Source: Haloferax marinisediminis (GTDB taxonomy: Archaea > Halobacteriota > Halobacteria > Halobacteriales > Haloferacaceae). Taken from it: a DNA stretch of 64,000 nt. The notes beneath the pieces were generated by a model. It searched no databases. It worked only from the letters and a program-made list of their open reading frames with translations, and was not told where the DNA came from. The first letter of the stretch is position 1; every line of letters starts with the position of its first letter. The stretch is from the NCBI RefSeq assembly GCF_009674585.1, contig NZ_WKJP01000006.1, forward strand, positions 62,001 to 126,000, given 5' to 3'. This document shows positions 61,064-64,000 of the stretch, in pieces. A program made the translations under genes and the position numbers.

Positions 61064-62755
61064 TTACGCGAGGAGTAAGAACAACCAGTACGGGAGATAA
61101 CAGAGCTGTTTCCCATCACGCTCAACGGCCAATGACGATGATTCGTGTACCTCTCGTGGAAGTGAATCGGTGACGATGAACCGGTATGGTGCTTCGTAGG
61201 TTAAATCTCGAAGTTCTTCACCGGACTCGTCGAAGTGGGACCCTGCAGATGGGTCGAACTCCAATGCAGTCGCTTCGCTTCCATCGGCGTACGGTTGATA
61301 CGAGAGCACGAACGGAAGGACAAGCCCATCGCCGTGAAGGACATAATCGACGGTCCCACTCTCTGTCTCAGTATATTCGACATCAAGTCGTTGATCACTC
61401 TCTCCGGGAAGTGACCATGCCAGTCGCTTTGCATGGTCAAAGCCGACTGTCCGCGCGAGTGCGTACTCAAATTCCGCGTTCAACACGCCATTGCTTTTGT
61501 ACGACTCGAACCCGTGGTGTTCACGCCGTTGAGAAAGAAGTACCACGTGTCTTGGGTCACGGAGGTACAGTCGTGTTCTTCGATAGCGCTGGAGCGCGAA
61601 GTCGTGTGATTGACCCACTGCTAACCCTCCTTCGAGAACTGAGAGATACGAGTCGACAGTCCGTCTATCGACGCCAAGTTGTTCACTCAGTGTTGTATAC
61701 CGGAGTTCCTCGCCTGCCTTACTCGCTGCCAGTGACCCAAGTCGATGGAGGTTCTCTGGGCGTTGCACGCTATGATATCGCGCGAGTTCCTTGTAGAGAT
61801 ACAGTAAAAAATGCGACCTAACAAGGTCGTTTCTGACCATGTCTGTCTCGACTGAATGGAATGATCCTCCCCGTCGAAGATATGCTCTCGCCGCTTCGTG
61901 AAGGATGTCGTGATCAATAGAATCAAGCTCGTCAAAGTAGAGCTTGGATAGTGATTTGACCATGTTCCCGACTGCCCGCTGCTTGAGATCCTCTTTGCGT
62001 GCGCGATTGATGAGGCCGTTGACCTGGTGGTGTTCAAGTGATTCAGCGAGTGCTTGTGCGTGTTCGTCCTCGAAGTCGACAACGTGGCCTTGTTTGACTG
62101 CGTCAATGAACTTCGTCGGGAGCATCGAGAACACGCCAACTACGTTTTCGACAGTCTCGCGCCACGATTCCGTATTAACATCGACTTGTGGTCTGACGAT
62201 TCCCGAAATGAAGAGATAGGTTCTGTCGTCAACGAGTTCCTGCAACCGCTCGGGACCAGTATCTTCACCAAATGAGAGCGCACCGATGTCGTCGAGAATG
62301 ATGAACTTCGTCCCACGCCGAGGGGCGACGTGCGAGTCGAAATAGTTGATAACGCTCTGGAGCCGGTCGAACGCCACTTCTGGCGTTTCGAGGTGATAGA
62401 GTGACTCTTCGAGAGGTAAATAGAGGATTTGTCGAGGAGAGACTGATCCGACGAGTGATTGATCGCGGTCACCAGGCGCGTATGCTAAGATGTCGTTGTC
62501 TATGAGTGCCGCGATAAGCTGCCGAAGCATCGTTGTCTTTCCGATGCCGGTTTGGCCATATATCGCGTGTACGAGTGAGTAGATATCATCGTCATGTGCC
62601 TTGTCGAGGACCTTGAGTAGGCCGTGGAGGTCTGAGCGTTCCTTCCACTCTGCTACGGTTCGGAGTTCGTCGAACCCACCGGTACCGCTCCACCACGGAT
62701 TGTGATACTCGGCATCGGTGATGAAATCTTCTGCCGTTGTCGATGAATCAATCAT
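61064..62755 (-). CDS. AAA ATPase with DUF4143-like C-terminus
   Basis: 563 residues from ATG 62755 (MIDSSTTAEDFITDAEYHNP); the frame is open to 62857. Walker A AIYGQTGIGKTTMLRQLI near 66-74, LYLPLEESLYHL as in AAA_14, TKFIILDDIGALSF as Walker B, and YLFISGIVRPQ as sensor strand. The C-terminal region shows a winged helix (TLSEQLGVDRRTVDSYLSVL) followed by RYRRTRLYLRDPRHVVLLS and a nuclease-like beta domain, as in the AAA_14/DUF4143 family of archaeal ATPases. Leftward, 247 bp upstream of the VWA gene. Function in the family is unknown; many are mobile. Confidence 0.85.
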   Translation of the reverse strand: MIDSSTTAEDFITDAEYHNPWWSGTGGFDELRTVAEWKERSDLHGLLKVLDKAHDDDIYSLVHAIYGQTGIGKTTMLRQLIAALIDNDILAYAPGDRDQSLVGSVSPRQILYLPLEESLYHLETPEVAFDRLQSVINYFDSHVAPRRGTKFIILDDIGALSFGEDTGPERLQELVDDRTYLFISGIVRPQVDVNTESWRETVENVVGVFSMLPTKFIDAVKQGHVVDFEDEHAQALAESLEHHQVNGLINRARKEDLKQRAVGNMVKSLSKLYFDELDSIDHDILHEAARAYLRRGGSFHSVETDMVRNDLVRSHFLLYLYKELARYHSVQRPENLHRLGSLAASKAGEELRYTTLSEQLGVDRRTVDSYLSVLEGGLAVGQSHDFALQRYRRTRLYLRDPRHVVLLSQRREHHGFESYKSNGVLNAEFEYALARTVGFDHAKRLAWSLPGESDQRLDVEYTETESGTVDYVLHGDGLVLPFVLSYQPYADGSEATALEFDPSAGSHFDESGEELRDLTYEAPYRFIVTDSLPREVHESSSLAVERDGKQLCYLPYWLFLLLA

Positions 62756-62959
62756 AGTGACAATCGGGAGTGCGCCGCTATTAAATATGCACACCCTCAT
62801 GTCCCTAAGGAAAATATCTCTGATGAGAAATGAACCACGATCTGTGATCTCGGACACGAAATGATGTATTCTCGTTAACTAATCTCGTAACAATCTGGGT
62901 ATCACACGCATGAATATTTATAGTCGTATCCAAATGACTTGATAACGTGGTGACGATGA

Positions 62960-64000
62960 TTGTCTTCGAAGGATGATATTGAAGGCGACCCCTGGGACGT
63001 ATTTGATGAGGCTCTCAGCCGAGCGACTGAGAACCTCGATGCAAGTCGAGATCACTACCAAACGCTCGGGGAACTCGGTGCTTCGCCACCAGATGGCTAC
63101 GTAACCGCATTGAGTGACCTCGAACAAGATATCGAACGTATCGACGATTTACTCGACGTCACGGCAGAAGAAGCCCAAACAGCAGTGAATGTCGCTCAAC
63201 GAGCGACACTGCTCGCTGACGTTCTTTCTATCTCTCGGACATTCCACGAGGCACTTATCGACATTCACCTCGACCTCGCTGAGACATGGCTCGAGGCACT
63301 CTCACATGCAAACGCCGGTTTCGTCGAAGCGTTGGATGAGAACTTCACTGTCGTCCAGCAACTTGTTGCAGGGGGAAAATACGCACAAGTGATGGACAAC
63401 CAACAATTCAGCCTAGTCAGTTGTTGGAACCAACTGTACGAGAAAGATGCGGACATCCGTACTGATTCTCCAGATAAGTACGTAGAGGCCTGTCTTGAGG
63501 CAATATCAGATATCGAAGAGGGATTCACTGACGACCTTCAGGAACTCAACCGTGCAGGTGCAACACTTAGAGTGAAGTCTGAACGACAGGCGCTGAACAG
63601 TGTTTTAGAACCAGTCCGTGAGGTGTTTTCGGACAGAAAGTGTACCCAAGAGACCGCGCTTGAAACTAGTATCGCTCTGCAGGGTGCGATGATGTTGAAG
63701 TACCAAACGACGTTTGCACGTCGGGCATACACCTACTGCTGTGAAATTGCCGATATATTAGCGGCCGAATCTGTGGCGGTGGATTCTCTCGACGAACTCA
63801 AAACGAGTCGACGTGTCGACGAACTTGTCGCACTGCTAAACAAGTACGTCACTGGTGAAACGACAGTCAGCGATGAAGAGAGAGTGTTCGATCTCCTGAG
63901 CGAGCATCATGGGAGTCTAAAACAAGCGCTTGCAGCAACAGACCTTGGCACAGCGGAGTTCTTCGACACAGTCCAGAAACTGTATCTCGACGACCAGGTG
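62960..64000 (+). CDS. hypothetical coiled-coil protein, 3' end outside window
   Basis: The frame is open from TTG 62960 (after TGA at 62957) to the end of the window, 347 codons. Acidic and almost entirely helical: DDIEGDPWDVFDEALSRATE, then LSDLEQDIERIDDLLDVTAE and AYTYCCEIADILAAESVAVD. No motif was recognised. Divergent from the AAA/DUF4143 gene, which it could accompany. The start is weak but the coding character is strong. Confidence 0.75.
   Translation, partial: MSSKDDIEGDPWDVFDEALSRATENLDASRDHYQTLGELGASPPDGYVTALSDLEQDIERIDDLLDVTAEEAQTAVNVAQRATLLADVLSISRTFHEALIDIHLDLAETWLEALSHANAGFVEALDENFTVVQQLVAGGKYAQVMDNQQFSLVSCWNQLYEKDADIRTDSPDKYVEACLEAISDIEEGFTDDLQELNRAGATLRVKSERQALNSVLEPVREVFSDRKCTQETALETSIALQGAMMLKYQTTFARRAYTYCCEIADILAAESVAVDSLDELKTSRRVDELVALLNKYVTGETTVSDEERVFDLLSEHHGSLKQALAATDLGTAEFFDTVQKLYLDDQV

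Noticed and set aside
1-64000. CRISPR array, tRNA or rRNA genes
   Set aside because: No regularly spaced repeat-spacer pattern, no cloverleaf with a TTCRA-type T-loop and no rRNA-like sequence was noticed. This was by eye, so a covariance search would be needed to exclude a tRNA.

Overview
The window reads as haloarchaeal DNA, most likely part of a megaplasmid or secondary replicon. Proteins are strongly acidic, GTG/TTG starts and short stop-start overlaps are frequent, and several small families (DUF7344, SWIM zinc finger, DUF6788, TFB fragment, SojC-type ParA) are typical of Halobacteria. An orc1/cdc6 gene with ORB-like repeats, a parA operon with an iteron-like upstream region, an integrase and a PIN toxin locus mark it as a mobile replicon. 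Base composition looks lower in G+C than usual haloarchaeal chromosomes (impression, not computed).

Layout. 0-8 kb: hypothetical genes, a frameshifted gene preceded by a 40-bp palindrome, a gene-free stretch (2.5-4.4 kb) with GAGATA-N7-TATCTC inverted repeats and a 13-bp tandem repeat array, then a J-domain protein and regulators. 8.1-25.4 kb: the main island. It holds a SNF2-type helicase, a protein with eight 15-residue zinc repeats and an Mrr-type nuclease in one overlapping operon; a frameshifted gene for a 2TM/beta-barrel (Cap15-like) effector; a complete preQ0 operon queD-queE-folE-queC; and, on the opposite strand, a compact TGT-like enzyme, a winged-helix-like protein and an AAA ATPase, a 964-residue DpdA-type transglycosylase with a YaaA/DUF6884-like C-terminal domain, and a DUF262-DUF1524 (GmrSD-like) nuclease. 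I read this as a haloarchaeal Dpd-type 7-deazaguanine DNA modification and restriction island.

25-45 kb: further accessory genes, many nuclease- or defence-like: a TFB pseudogene, two PD-(D/E)XK-like proteins, a zinc-finger Mre11-like phosphoesterase, a PDDEXK nuclease, an SF1 helicase, a PH-like/glycine-zipper protein, a CARF + PIN gene pair, an apparently inactivated Mrr-like protein and an ADP-ribosylglycohydrolase. 45-48 kb: replication origin with ORB-like boxes in two orientations and orc1/cdc6. 48-58 kb: decayed accessory DNA (HNH and zinc-protein remnants, VapC-like toxin whose antitoxin has a stop codon, frameshifted integrase) ending in parA and its partner gene. 58-64 kb: a von Willebrand A protein, an AAA/DUF4143 ATPase and the start of a further gene that leaves the window.

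The preQ0 operon should make the base that one or both TGT-like proteins exchange into DNA, while the helicase, nuclease and DUF262 genes are the likely restriction side; this division of labour is inferred from family knowledge and gene order. Several genes are broken by a single-base shift or a CGA-to-TGA change, so either the replicon is decaying or some indels are assembly errors. The folE shift is a special case because it lies on a perfect -1 slippery heptamer.
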